Shown piece by piece: positions 16,366 to 25,826 of a stretch of 57,539 bases of DNA (positions are counted from its first letter, which is position 1; the number at the start of each line of letters is the position of its first letter). A model generated the notes under the pieces. That model saw nothing but the letters and a program-made list of their open reading frames with translations, was not told where the DNA came from and made no database searches. The DNA lies in assembly GCA_964430875.1 (NCBI GenBank), contig CAYSHP010000009.1, positions 1 through 57,539 on the forward strand, written 5' to 3'. Both the position numbers and the translations under genes were made by a program. The stretch comes from M55B127 sp035269185. Its GTDB lineage: Bacteria; Bacillota; Halanaerobiia; Halanaerobiales; M55B127.

Positions 16366-18232
16366 TACTAGAGAAGAATTAAAAAATGCAGTAGATACTT
16401 CTAAAGAGTACATAGAAAAAGAAGGTTTAAAAGTATTAGTATGTGCAGGTACCGGTTGTGTTGCAAATGGTTCTTTAGAAATTTATGATAAATTAAAAGA
16501 AAAAGTCAATGATATAAATATGCCGGTTAAAGTAGAATTATTTGAAGAAAATAAAGAAGAGAATATTACCGTTAAAAAAAGTGGATGTCATGGATTTTGT
16601 GAGCAAGGTCCATTAGTTAAATTTGAACCGGTTGGTTTATTATATAAAGGTGTAAAACTTGAAAATATTGATGATATTGTTGAAAAAACTTTATCTAAAG
16701 GCGAAATTGTAGAGGAATTATTATATGAAACAAAAGATGGAGAGAAATTTTCTAAGGAAAATGATATACCTTTTTATGTAAATCAAAACCGAGTAACTTT
16801 AGAAAACTGTGGGAATATAGATCCTGAAAAGATAGATGATTATTTAGCTGAAGATGGTTATGAAGCTTTAAATGAGGTTTTATTTGAATTAAAGCCTAAA
16901 GAAGTTTGTGATATTGTAAGTGAATCTGGCTTAAGAGGTAGAGGTGGAGCCGGTTTTCCCACTGGAACAAAATGGAACTTTACTCGCCAAGAAGAAGCTG
17001 ACCAAAAATATGTAATTGTAAATGGTGATGAAGGTGACCCTGGAGCATTTATGGATAGAAGTGTCATGGAGGGGGATCCTCATAGAGTATTAGAAGGTTT
17101 AATGATTACCGGTTATGCAACTGGTGCAAATCAAGGATATATTTATGTGAGAGCCGAATATCCACTTGCAGTTAAAAGGTTAAAAAAGGCAATAAATGAT
17201 GCCAGAGAGAAAGGTTTATTAGGAAAAAATATACTCGATAGTGGGTTTGATTTTGATATTAAAATTGTAGAAGGTGCTGGAGCCTTTGTCTGTGGTGAAG
17301 AAACAGCTTTAATGGCCTCTATTGAAGGAAACAGAGGAATGCCGAGCCCTAAACCTCCTTTTCCAGCTCATTCTGGTTTATGGGGCAAACCTACAAATAT
17401 AAACAATGTGGAAACTATTGCAAATATACCGAATATTATTTTAAAAGGAGCAAATTGGTTTAATAGTATTGGTCAAGCTAATAGTACAGGTACAAAGACA
17501 TTTGCCTTAACAGGTGATGTTCAAAATACCGGCCTGATTGAAGTTCCAATGGGTATTACTCTAAAAGAGATAATATATGATATTGGTGGCGGTATAAAAG
17601 ATGATAAAGAATTTAAAGCTGTGCAAATTGGAGGCCCTTCGGGAGGATGTTTGACAGAAGAACACATGGATTTATCTTTAGATTATGATTCGCTACAAGA
17701 TGCAGGAGCTATGGTTGGTTCTGGTGGTATGGTTGTAATGGATGAAGAAACTTGTATGGTTGAAGTATCCAGATTCTTTTTGAGTTTTACACAAAAAGAA
17801 TCTTGTGGTAAATGCCCTCCATGTAGAATTGGAACAAAGAGAATGTTAGATATCTTAGAAAGAATAGTGGCTGGTGAGGGTGAAAGTGGAGATTTAGAGA
17901 AATTAAAGAGATTAGCAAAGACCATTAAAGATACTTCTTTATGTGGTCTAGGTAAAACTGCTCCCAATCCAGTTTTAACAACTTTAAGATATTTTGAAGA
18001 TGAATATATTACACATATTGAAGATAAATCTTGTCCAGCTCGACAATGTAAAGATTTAATTAATAGTTATGTTATAGATCCAGAAATTTGTATTGGATGC
18101 ACACAATGTGTAAATGTCTGTCCGGTTGATGCTATTTCTGGACAAGTGAAAGAACCTCATGAAATAGATCCAGAAACTTGTATAATTTGTGGCTCATGTG
18201 AACCTGTCTGTCCGGTAGACGCAATTTCTTAA
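16358..18232 (+). CDS. NuoF-like FMN/NADH subunit of formate dehydrogenase (HylB/HndC type)
   Basis: The 624-residue subunit starts at GTG 16358, since upstream in-frame codons lie inside the NuoE-like gene. In order it has a thioredoxin-like [2Fe-2S] domain (CAGTGC...CHGFC), the NADH/FMN site GRGGAGFPTGTKW (about 194) with NGDEGDPGAFMDR, an SLBB region, a [4Fe-4S] site ESCGKCPPCRIGT (about 481) and SLCGLG, and a C-terminal pair of [4Fe-4S] ferredoxin motifs. This is the architecture of NAD(P)-linked hydrogenases and formate dehydrogenases in anaerobes. It should exchange electrons with NAD(H), possibly together with ferredoxin. Confidence 0.92.
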   Translation: MFNTREELKNAVDTSKEYIEKEGLKVLVCAGTGCVANGSLEIYDKLKEKVNDINMPVKVELFEENKEENITVKKSGCHGFCEQGPLVKFEPVGLLYKGVKLENIDDIVEKTLSKGEIVEELLYETKDGEKFSKENDIPFYVNQNRVTLENCGNIDPEKIDDYLAEDGYEALNEVLFELKPKEVCDIVSESGLRGRGGAGFPTGTKWNFTRQEEADQKYVIVNGDEGDPGAFMDRSVMEGDPHRVLEGLMITGYATGANQGYIYVRAEYPLAVKRLKKAINDAREKGLLGKNILDSGFDFDIKIVEGAGAFVCGEETALMASIEGNRGMPSPKPPFPAHSGLWGKPTNINNVETIANIPNIILKGANWFNSIGQANSTGTKTFALTGDVQNTGLIEVPMGITLKEIIYDIGGGIKDDKEFKAVQIGGPSGGCLTEEHMDLSLDYDSLQDAGAMVGSGGMVVMDEETCMVEVSRFFLSFTQKESCGKCPPCRIGTKRMLDILERIVAGEGESGDLEKLKRLAKTIKDTSLCGLGKTAPNPVLTTLRYFEDEYITHIEDKSCPARQCKDLINSYVIDPEICIGCTQCVNVCPVDAISGQVKEPHEIDPETCIICGSCEPVCPVDAIS

Positions 18233-18252
18233 GTGAAAGGAGAAGATAATTT

Positions 18253-20952
18253 ATGAATATTACTATTAATAATAAAAAATATCAGGCAGAAACTGGTCAG
18301 ACTATCTTAGATATTGCCCAGGAAAATAATATTGAGATACCTACACTTTGCTATGATCCTCACTTAAGTATTACGGGCGGATGTAGAATGTGTATGGTAG
18401 AAACTGAAAAAAATGGACTAGTTACAGCCTGTTCAACCCCTGTAAAAGATGGCATGAAAGTTAAAACTGACAGTGAAAAAGTAATTAAAAGACGTACGGA
18501 AATATTAGATCTCTTATTATCAGATCATGATATAGAATGTATGACATGTGAAGCTGATGGAGATTGTACTTTACAAGATTTAGCTTATGAATACGGTTTA
18601 GAGGAATCAACCTATCAAACAGAAAGTGAAAATGATAGAGTATTTGACTTCTATAAAGACAATGAATTTATTGAATTAGATCCTAATAAATGTATTCTTT
18701 GTGGCAAATGTATAAGAGTTGATCAAGAAGTTCAATGTTCAGATGCTATCGATTTCATCGAAAGAGGTTTTTTAACTAAAGTTGGAACCACCTTTGATCA
18801 AGGCTTTGATAGCGAACGTTCTACTTGTGTTTTCTGTGGGCAATGTGTTGAAATGTGTCCAACCGGTGCATTAACCTATATTCCTTCTAAAAACAAAGGC
18901 AGATCCAAAGACTTTAGAAAAGAGGTTACAACTTGTCCTTATTGTGGGGTGGGGTGTCAATTAGAATTAAGAATAAAAGATGATGAAATTATAGAAGTAG
19001 GTTCTGTGTATAGAGATAATACGCCTAATCCTTCTGGAGAAGCTTGTGTTAAGGGAAGGTTTGGTTTACAATTTGTAAATCATCCTGATCGCCTTAAAAA
19101 GCCTATGATAAGAAAAGATGATAAATTACAAGAAGTTGAATGGGATGAAGTTTTTAATTATGTTGCAGATAAGTTTACAGAGTTAAAGGATAAATATGGA
19201 CCGGAAGCATTAGCTGGTTTAAGTTCAGCTAAGTGTACTAATGAAGAAAACTTTTTAATGCAGAAGTTTATGAGGGCAGTAATCGGAACTAACTCAGTGG
19301 ATCACTGTGCAAGACTATGCCATGCTTCAACTGTAGCAGGACTTGTTAAAGCATTTGGTTCAGGTGCAATGACTAATTCTATTGGAGAAGTAGAAGGTTC
19401 TGATGTAATTTTTATCACTGGTTCTAATCCAACCGAAAATCATCCTGTAATTGGCAGTAAAATTAAAAAAGCTTACAAAAATGGTACTAAAATAATTGTA
19501 GCTGATCCGAGAGATATTGAATTTTCTCCTTTGGCAGAAGTTGCAATTAATCAAAAGCCAGGTACAGATGTGGCTCTTTTAAATGGTTTGATGCATGTAA
19601 TTATTAAAGAAGACTTACATGATAAAGAATATATAGAAAAAAGAACAGAGAACTTCTCCATATTAAAAGAAGTAGTCTCCGAATATACTCCTGAAAAAGT
19701 TTCGGAGATAACTGGTGTAGATAAAGAAGATATTATAAAAGCGGCTCGACTTTTTGCTAAAGCAGATAAAGGATCAATCTATTTCGCGATGGGTATTACC
19801 CAACACCGTACTGGAACTGATAATGTGCTATCAATTGCTAATTTGGCAATGTTAACTGGGAATGTTGGTTTTGAGAGCACCGGAGTTAATCCTTTAAGAG
19901 GTCAAAACAATGTTCAGGGAGCTTGTGATTTAGGAGCACTATCAAATGTTTATCCTGGATATCAATCCGTTGAGGATCCAGATATTAAGCAAAAATTCAT
20001 GGACTATTGGAATGTGGATTACCTTTCTGATGAAATAGGATTAACTGTAGTAGAGATATTTAATGAAGTTAACGAAGGAAATGTAAAAGGACTCTATATT
20101 ATGGGGGAAAATCCCATGATTTCAGATCCTGACCAAACCCATATCCAACAGGCCTTAGAAGATGTGGAATTTTTAGTAGTTCAAGATATTTTCTTAAGTG
20201 ACACAGCTGAATTTGCTGATGTTGTGCTACCAGCAGCTAGTTTTGCAGAAAAAAATGGTACCTTTACCAATACAGAAAGAAGAATTCAAAAGGTAAATAA
20301 AGCGGTTACTCCTCCGGGAGAAGCTAAGCCTGATTGGGAGATCATCATGGAATTAGCTAATCGTATGGGTTATGAAATGCATTATAATAATGCAGCTGAG
20401 ATTCTGGATGAAATAGCTGATTTAACTCCTATTTACGGAGGTATTAGACAACCTAGAATAGGTCAATCCGGCTTACAATGGCCATGTACTGATGAAAATG
20501 ATCCTGGCACTAAATTCCTACATGAAGGAGAATTTGCTAGAGGTAAAGGTAAATTTCATTCTGTAACTTATATTCCACCAGCAGAAGAAGCTGATGAAGA
20601 GTATCCATACATTATGATGACAGGAAGAATGTTGTATCAATTCCATACTGGTACAATGACTAGAAATTCTGAGTCCATAGATAACCATCAACCGGATGCT
20701 TATGTGGAAATAAACAAAGAAGATGCTGAAGAACTTGGCATTGAAAATAAAGATAGGGTAAAGGTTACTTCTAGAAGGGGAGAAGTAGAAACTTATGCCA
20801 AAGTTGGCGAAAGAGTAAGAAAAGGACAAATTTTCATGCCTTTCCATTATGCGGAAAGTCCGGCAAATCGTTTAACAAATCCTGTTTTGGATGAAGATGC
20901 TAAAATACCGGAATTAAAAGTAACGGCAGTCGATATTGAAAAAATTAGTTAG
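18253..20952 (+). CDS. fdhA: Formate dehydrogenase catalytic subunit, NAD-linked, cysteine type
   Basis: The 899-residue protein carries, from the N-terminus, a [2Fe-2S] domain (about residues 34-63, CYDPH...GGCRMC), a His/Cys [4Fe-4S] region (CMTCEADGDC), two [4Fe-4S] ferredoxin sites (140-215), the molybdopterin CPYCGVGC site (about 227) and the bis-MGD domains. The metal ligand is Cys356 in DHCARLCHA, where many anaerobes have selenocysteine. It oxidises formate to CO2 or the reverse and uses Mo or W. Gene order with NuoE- and NuoF-like subunits matches NAD-dependent and electron-bifurcating FDHs. mobA follows after 11 nt. Confidence 0.92.
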   Translation: MNITINNKKYQAETGQTILDIAQENNIEIPTLCYDPHLSITGGCRMCMVETEKNGLVTACSTPVKDGMKVKTDSEKVIKRRTEILDLLLSDHDIECMTCEADGDCTLQDLAYEYGLEESTYQTESENDRVFDFYKDNEFIELDPNKCILCGKCIRVDQEVQCSDAIDFIERGFLTKVGTTFDQGFDSERSTCVFCGQCVEMCPTGALTYIPSKNKGRSKDFRKEVTTCPYCGVGCQLELRIKDDEIIEVGSVYRDNTPNPSGEACVKGRFGLQFVNHPDRLKKPMIRKDDKLQEVEWDEVFNYVADKFTELKDKYGPEALAGLSSAKCTNEENFLMQKFMRAVIGTNSVDHCARLCHASTVAGLVKAFGSGAMTNSIGEVEGSDVIFITGSNPTENHPVIGSKIKKAYKNGTKIIVADPRDIEFSPLAEVAINQKPGTDVALLNGLMHVIIKEDLHDKEYIEKRTENFSILKEVVSEYTPEKVSEITGVDKEDIIKAARLFAKADKGSIYFAMGITQHRTGTDNVLSIANLAMLTGNVGFESTGVNPLRGQNNVQGACDLGALSNVYPGYQSVEDPDIKQKFMDYWNVDYLSDEIGLTVVEIFNEVNEGNVKGLYIMGENPMISDPDQTHIQQALEDVEFLVVQDIFLSDTAEFADVVLPAASFAEKNGTFTNTERRIQKVNKAVTPPGEAKPDWEIIMELANRMGYEMHYNNAAEILDEIADLTPIYGGIRQPRIGQSGLQWPCTDENDPGTKFLHEGEFARGKGKFHSVTYIPPAEEADEEYPYIMMTGRMLYQFHTGTMTRNSESIDNHQPDAYVEINKEDAEELGIENKDRVKVTSRRGEVETYAKVGERVRKGQIFMPFHYAESPANRLTNPVLDEDAKIPELKVTAVDIEKIS

Positions 20953-20963
20953 GGTTGATAAAA

Positions 20964-21557
20964 ATGAACGCAATTATATTAGCAGGTGGTAAAAGTTCTC
21001 GTTTTGGTTCAAATAAAGCACAGTATAGATTAGAACAAAAACCAATGTTATTAAATGTGATAGAAAAATTAAAGCCGTTTTTTAACAAAATATATGTTAT
21101 CGTGAATAAGGAATATGATTACAATGAATTAGAAAATGTAGAATATATAGTTGATATAATTCCGAACAAAGGACCTTTAGGTGGTTTATATACAGGGTTG
21201 AAAGCAACAGATAGTGAATATAATTATCTCCAGGCTTGTGATATGCCTTTTGTATGTAAAGGATATTTAAAATATATGAAAAGCTATATAAGTAAAAATA
21301 ATCAGTATGATGCATATATACCAGAAAAAAACGGATATTTAGAACCATTTGTTGGTATTTATAGGCAAAGTATAAAAAAAGAAGTACTAAATTTAATTAA
21401 AGAAGATAAATTAAATTTTGATAATTTATTTGAGAAGATAAATATCAAAAGGATAGAGGAAAGAAAAATAGCCAAAATAGCAGATACTGATAGGATTTTT
21501 TTTAATATAAATAAAAAAGAGGATTTAATAAAGTATGATAAGTTTAAAGCAAAATAA
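20964..21557 (+). CDS. mobA: Molybdenum cofactor guanylyltransferase MobA
   Basis: The 197-residue nucleotidyltransferase has the N-terminal signature NAIILAGGKSSRFGSNKA, a KPML segment and PNKGPLGGLYTGLKA near residue 68, then QACDMPF as the metal-binding region. It transfers GMP to molybdopterin to make MGD, the cofactor of FdhA. I start at ATG 20964 and not the TTG at 20955. It is the last gene of the fdh unit and ends at a bidirectional terminator. Confidence 0.9.
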   Translation: MNAIILAGGKSSRFGSNKAQYRLEQKPMLLNVIEKLKPFFNKIYVIVNKEYDYNELENVEYIVDIIPNKGPLGGLYTGLKATDSEYNYLQACDMPFVCKGYLKYMKSYISKNNQYDAYIPEKNGYLEPFVGIYRQSIKKEVLNLIKEDKLNFDNLFEKINIKRIEERKIAKIADTDRIFFNINKKEDLIKYDKFKAK

Positions 21558-21570
21558 TTAAGCATTAAAA

Positions 21571-21599
21571 AAAGGCAGCATATTTTGTGCTGCCTTTTT
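21571..21599. terminator. Bidirectional terminator between mobA and encapsulin
   Basis: AAAGGCAGCA (21571-21580) and TGCTGCCTTT (21588-21597) form a perfect 10-bp stem with A-run and T-run flanks, so it can serve both converging genes. Confidence 0.9.
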
Positions 21600-21623
21600 A
21601 ATAGTTTTATTTATATTCTGAAG

Positions 21624-22415
21624 TTAAACTGTATATTTAACAATAATTTCAGGATCTATTACTCTAAACATTAAGGATTCTGTAATAAATAGCTTTACAG
21701 TTTTACTATCATGTTGTTCATATCCAATTGAGAAATCCTGACCTATAGTTAATTCCAAATCATCATGGTCATAAGGAATTAAAAGAGCACCTTCGATTTC
21801 TTCACTAAATACTACTTCAGAGCCAATTAATTCTTCTATTCTACGAATAAGTGGATAACCCTTAACTTGTTTTTGTAGTCTTGAATATGCTTCTTTTCCA
21901 ACAATTAAACTGTAAGGTTTATCGGCATATACATCTTGCAGCATTATTATACCTTCAGTAATGGCATCCATTATTGAAGAGTCATCTTTACCAAAGGACA
22001 ATGATTTTTTTGCATGTTCCATTAGTCCTTTAATATTACCTGCTTTAAAGCCATTATAAACTGCATTATCTTCAAATTCGGCCATTTTTTCCACAGCTTC
22101 TTCTAGAGGTCCTAGATCAACATCTTTGGCACCTCTTTCTAGATTATCCATTTCCCATCTATTTAATTCAAATGTATAACGGGCTTCTACTAAAGGTGTT
22201 ACCTGATATTTACTGCTTCTTACTTCATTTTTATTGCCTTTGATTACTCCCAATTTACCTTCAGAAATTGCATTATAATCTATACCTTTGGGACCTTCAA
22301 CATGAACTGATTTACGAGCAGTTAGTTGGGTTTTAAATACTTCAGCTGCTCTTGCATCAATTTCTTCCCAAGCTTTTTCAGTTAATGGAGCTAAATCTCT
22401 TTTTAGTAAATCCAT
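21624..22415 (-). CDS. Encapsulin nanocompartment shell protein, family 1
   Basis: This 263-residue protein matches the linocin-M18/encapsulin HK97-like fold. The N-terminal MDLLKRDLAPLTEKAWEEID, a VEGPKGIDY segment, an EARYTFELNRWEMDN stretch and RVIDPEIIVKY at the C-terminus are typical. It self-assembles into a cytoplasmic protein cage and takes in cargo that bears a short C-terminal tag. The encapsulated ferritin gene lies 23 nt upstream on the same strand, and its C-terminus supplies such a tag. Start is at 22415 after AAGGAGG. Confidence 0.95.
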   Translation of the reverse strand: MDLLKRDLAPLTEKAWEEIDARAAEVFKTQLTARKSVHVEGPKGIDYNAISEGKLGVIKGNKNEVRSSKYQVTPLVEARYTFELNRWEMDNLERGAKDVDLGPLEEAVEKMAEFEDNAVYNGFKAGNIKGLMEHAKKSLSFGKDDSSIMDAITEGIIMLQDVYADKPYSLIVGKEAYSRLQKQVKGYPLIRRIEELIGSEVVFSEEIEGALLIPYDHDDLELTIGQDFSIGYEQHDSKTVKLFITESLMFRVIDPEIIVKYTV

Positions 22416-22438
22416 TTTAATACCTCCTTAAAGGAAAT

Positions 22439-22786
22439 TTATTTCATATTACCAATGTCTAATCCACCTGAATCTTCGGCTTCTTCTTCGCCTTCAACCT
22501 CTTCTTCAATTTCAGTTATAGGAGCTTCAGTGAATAAATAAGTACCTAATTCTTCTTCCCAAGCAGGTACATTTCTTCTTAACCATTCTAAAGCCATTGC
22601 AGCATGTTCAACTTCTTCATCTCTATTGTGTTCTAAGATTGCTTTTACTTCTGGATCACTTGTAGCGGAAGCCCTCTGATTATACCAGTTTACAGCCTCA
22701 ACTTCCTCTTTTAAACTATTTAGAATTCTCGCTGTATTAAGGGTCTTTTCGTTCATCTTTTCTTCTAATTCATGATATTCAGACAT
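22439..22786 (-). CDS. Encapsulated ferritin (EncFtn) cargo protein
   Basis: The 115-residue protein has two helices with the EncFtn ferroxidase residues: EEVEAVNWYNQRA (about 28-40) and NRDEEVEHAAMALEWLRR (about 54-71). An acidic linker (EEEVEGEEEAEDS) then leads to the C-terminal GGLDIGNMK, which matches encapsulin targeting peptides of the LxIGxLK type. EncFtn dimers oxidise Fe(II), and iron is stored inside the shell. The two genes form an iron-storage and oxidative-stress unit. Start is at 22786 after GGAGG. Confidence 0.93.
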   Translation of the reverse strand: MSEYHELEEKMNEKTLNTARILNSLKEEVEAVNWYNQRASATSDPEVKAILEHNRDEEVEHAAMALEWLRRNVPAWEEELGTYLFTEAPITEIEEEVEGEEEAEDSGGLDIGNMK

Positions 22787-23048
22787 TACATTAATAACCT
22801 CCTTTAATTTTGTTGCTTGTTTCTAATGTATAATATTCAATTAAAAGAACAAATATCCTTCATTCACTTAAGATTATATTAGATAACTAATACTGAGGAA
22901 AGTAAGCATTTTACAATATCAAAAATTTCTATAAATATCTTAAAATTATTAAGAATTAATTAATATTAATTAAAAAGCTTGATATACAGATTATATTCAA
23001 TTAGAATGAAATATGGATAGTGAAATAATTATCAACGGAGGTATGGAT

Positions 23049-23951
23049 ATGTCAGATTTTATAATGAATATTAATAACATAGAGAAAACATTTCAAAATA
23101 CGAAAGCTGTAGATCAGGTTTCCTTTAAGGTAAAAAAGGGAGAAGTATTAGGATTATTAGGTCCTAATGGAGCAGGTAAGACCACAACAATCAGGATGAT
23201 TATGGATATTATACAGCCTGATCAAGGAGAGATTATCTTAAATAAAAACTTAATAACTGATCAAAAACAGATTGGCTATTTACCGGAAGAAAGGGGAATT
23301 TATGATTCTACTAAAGTATTCGATACCATTTTATATTTTGCTGATCTTAAAAATATGAAGATGGATCAAGCCAAACAAGAGGCTAATAAATGGTTGGAAC
23401 TTTTTGATCTCCTTTCCTATAAAAATAATAAGATTGAAGATCTTTCTCGAGGTATGCAGCAGAAAGTACAGTTTATTATTTCTGTTATTCACAAACCCAA
23501 GTTACTAATTTTAGACGAAGTATTTTCAGGTTTAGATCCCGTAAATCAAGAGTTGTTTAAAGATATTATCAGAGATTTAACTAAAAATGGTACAACAATA
23601 CTATTATCTTCCCATAGAATGAATTTGGTAGAAGAGGTCTGTAGTCGTATCTTTATGATAAACAGGGGAAGAAGAGTTCTCTATGGTAAAATAGATGATA
23701 TTAAAAATGAATATAATGAAAAGAAAGTTATATTAAAATCTAAAAATGATCTTACTTTTATTAAAAACCTTGCTAATATTTCTGATATTGTAATTGAAGA
23801 GAATGAGGTATCTTTTAATATAAAAAGTAATATTAATATAAAAGATTTTTTATCTTTCATTTCAGAAAAAATAGAAGTTGAAGAAATTTCTATTGTAAAA
23901 CCACCTCTCCATGAAATATTTGTCCATGCTGCGAAAGGAGGTAACCAATAA
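23049..23951 (+). CDS. ABC transporter ATPase, NatA/YhaQ type
   Basis: The 300-residue protein starts at ATG 23049 (CGGAGG at 23036-23041); the ATGs at 23013 and 23043 are less well placed. It has Walker A GPNGAGKTTT near residue 38, the signature LSRGMQQKVQ, Walker B LLILDEVFSGLDP near 156 and an H-loop SSHRM. It abuts the permease gene (1-nt overlap). NatAB-type pumps extrude Na+ or amphiphilic compounds; either fits a salt-tolerant cell, and the substrate is not shown by sequence. Confidence 0.88.
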   Translation: MSDFIMNINNIEKTFQNTKAVDQVSFKVKKGEVLGLLGPNGAGKTTTIRMIMDIIQPDQGEIILNKNLITDQKQIGYLPEERGIYDSTKVFDTILYFADLKNMKMDQAKQEANKWLELFDLLSYKNNKIEDLSRGMQQKVQFIISVIHKPKLLILDEVFSGLDPVNQELFKDIIRDLTKNGTTILLSSHRMNLVEEVCSRIFMINRGRRVLYGKIDDIKNEYNEKKVILKSKNDLTFIKNLANISDIVIEENEVSFNIKSNINIKDFLSFISEKIEVEEISIVKPPLHEIFVHAAKGGNQ

Positions 23952-25165
23952 TGCAAGATAGCTTAAAAGTAGCCAAATGGGAGATAAAAACCATAATTAG
24001 AAATAAAACTTTTATTATTATGACCTTCTTCGTGCCAATTATTATTTTAATTATTGGTGGTGCAGTAGGATTTTTTGCTGCCCGAGGTGAAGATACTGAA
24101 AAATTAGTAGTTGGTATCAATAATAAGTCTGAAGTTATTACTGATAATGAAATTGAAGCCCTAGAAACAGAAAAGATAAACTTTATATTTTTTGAAAATA
24201 TAAATGAAGATGAAATTGAAGACATGATAGATGAAAATAATCTTAGCAGTTTCTTGTTTATTCCTCAAGGAGTTATTGAAAATAAAACATTAGAAAATTA
24301 TTTTACAGATTTACAGGGTATTGAAACCAGTCGTATCAAGAATTTATTAAATCCTTTGATTATCAATAAAAAAATCAAACAGTCTGGTTATGAGGTAGAA
24401 GTGATTAATAGTTTAGTAGAGGAGATTAATATTGAGTCTAAATCTTTAAATTCAAAAGGATCAACAAATAATAATATAATGGAGATATTTCTTCCCTTTG
24501 GATTTGCAATGCTTATGGTTTTTGCAGCAATTTTTTCAGGTTCGGCTTTAATGCAAAGTATTATTAAAGAAAAAAGCAATAGAATAGTTGAAATCATTCT
24601 ATCTTCAATTAATTCCTGGGATTTAATGATGGGGAAAGTATTAGGTTATGGAGTTATTGGTTTAATACAGATTACGATTTGGGCGGTTTCAGCTTTAACT
24701 GTGTTAAAGTTTGTATTTGATTTTTCTTTAGCATCATTATTTACAATAAAAATATTTTATATGTTTATCTTCTTTGTATTGGGTTTTATTTTAATTTCTG
24801 CAATTAATGCTATAGTAGGATCCGGGATGAAAGAAGCCCAGTCTGGTTCACAATCAACCGGCTTTATGGTAATGATTCCACTTGTTCCATTGTATTTTTC
24901 TAGCTTTATAATTAACAACCCCACAGGATTATTCAGCTATATATTAAGCTATATACCCGTAACGTCTGCTACAACAATGCTTATAAGATTAGGCTTTTCT
25001 AATCCTCCCCTAATAGAAATTATTGGAGTCATGGTTTTATTAATAGCATCAAATTATTTATTTATTAAACTTGCTGCTAAGATCTTTAGAGTAGGTATGT
25101 TAATGTACGGAAAAAATGCTAGTTTTAAAGAATTATTTAAATGGGCAAGAAGTTCTGACTATTAA
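23951..25165 (+). CDS. ABC-2 type permease, NatB/YhaP type
   Basis: The 404-residue membrane protein has one N-terminal segment (TFIIMTFFVPIIILIIGGAV), a large extracytoplasmic domain (about residues 45-165) and then five membrane segments. IKEKSNRIVEIILSSINSWDLMMGK near 200 is the conserved cytoplasmic coupling region of the NatB/YhaP group. It is translationally coupled to the ATPase and probably forms a homodimeric permease with it. Confidence 0.88.
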   Translation: MQDSLKVAKWEIKTIIRNKTFIIMTFFVPIIILIIGGAVGFFAARGEDTEKLVVGINNKSEVITDNEIEALETEKINFIFFENINEDEIEDMIDENNLSSFLFIPQGVIENKTLENYFTDLQGIETSRIKNLLNPLIINKKIKQSGYEVEVINSLVEEINIESKSLNSKGSTNNNIMEIFLPFGFAMLMVFAAIFSGSALMQSIIKEKSNRIVEIILSSINSWDLMMGKVLGYGVIGLIQITIWAVSALTVLKFVFDFSLASLFTIKIFYMFIFFVLGFILISAINAIVGSGMKEAQSGSQSTGFMVMIPLVPLYFSSFIINNPTGLFSYILSYIPVTSATTMLIRLGFSNPPLIEIIGVMVLLIASNYLFIKLAAKIFRVGMLMYGKNASFKELFKWARSSDY

Positions 25166-25181
25166 GAAAGAAGGTGGCAAA

Positions 25182-25310
25182 ATGGAATTTATGGGATATT
25201 TAGCTTTACCAGCTTTTGTATTTGCCTTAGCTGCATTAGCTCAAGCAAATAATTTAAAGAAAAAAATAGACCAATTAGAAAAAGAATTGAGTCAATTAAA
25301 TAATCAATAA
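25182..25310 (+). CDS. Small single-span membrane protein with coiled coil
   Basis: A 42-codon ORF starts at ATG 25182 with AAGGTGG before it and follows the NatB-like gene by 16 nt. One membrane helix (YLALPAFVFALAALA) is followed by a short heptad-like segment (LKKKIDQLEKELSQL). It is likely co-transcribed with the exporter and could be an accessory or assembly factor. The longer frame opening at 25116 overlaps the permease and is not favoured. Confidence 0.65.
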   Translation: MEFMGYLALPAFVFALAALAQANNLKKKIDQLEKELSQLNNQ

Positions 25311-25384
25311 TTAAAGGATAACAAATATAATTAGAGAATTATGAAATCAGTTATTAAATTATTTAATAAAATGGAGGCATTATT

Positions 25385-25708
25385 ATGCTTACAAAAAGAT
25401 TGAAGATAGCTGTTGGTATGGGAGCTATATTAGGCATTTTTTGTATAGTTGGTGTTGGTTACCGCCAGGGATATGCTGGTAATGGCTTATATCTATTTGC
25501 CATGTGGTATAATAGGATTATTATGGGCTTATTAATTGGATTTGCCGGTAACTGGTTAAAGGAAAGGTATATAATAAGAGGTTTGATATTAGGTACTTTA
25601 GTAACAACTGCTTTCTTTTTATCTACTGCTTTTAGAGACTGGCCGGGCTTTTTGGCCGGGATCGCCTATGGTGTAATTATCGATTACTTTGCCACAAAAT
25701 ATTCTTAA
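25385..25708 (+). CDS. Small membrane protein, function unknown
   Basis: The 107-residue protein has four predicted membrane segments (VGMGAILGIFCIVGVG, YNRIIMGLLIGFAGNWL, GLILGTLVTTAFFLSTA and FLAGIAYGVIIDYF). It starts at ATG 25385 after TGGAGG. I recognise no family; similar small proteins occur next to ABC exporters in Firmicutes. Confidence 0.65.
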   Translation: MLTKRLKIAVGMGAILGIFCIVGVGYRQGYAGNGLYLFAMWYNRIIMGLLIGFAGNWLKERYIIRGLILGTLVTTAFFLSTAFRDWPGFLAGIAYGVIIDYFATKYS

Positions 25709-25826
25709 TTAACTCATTGGGTTTAAAATTAATGAATTGTAATATAATTTCATAAAGGAAATAGGGGACTCTTCTATAATTATATTAATATAGAAATATA
25801 AAACTTACCCTAGGGAGGATTTCATA

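Noticed and set aside
19303..19330. Selenocysteine in the formate dehydrogenase
   Set aside because: The metal-ligand position is a TGC cysteine codon and the frame has no UGA.
22787..23048. A Fur or PerR box between EncFtn and NatA
   Set aside because: The region is A/T-rich, but no match close to the known boxes and no clear promoter was found on either strand.
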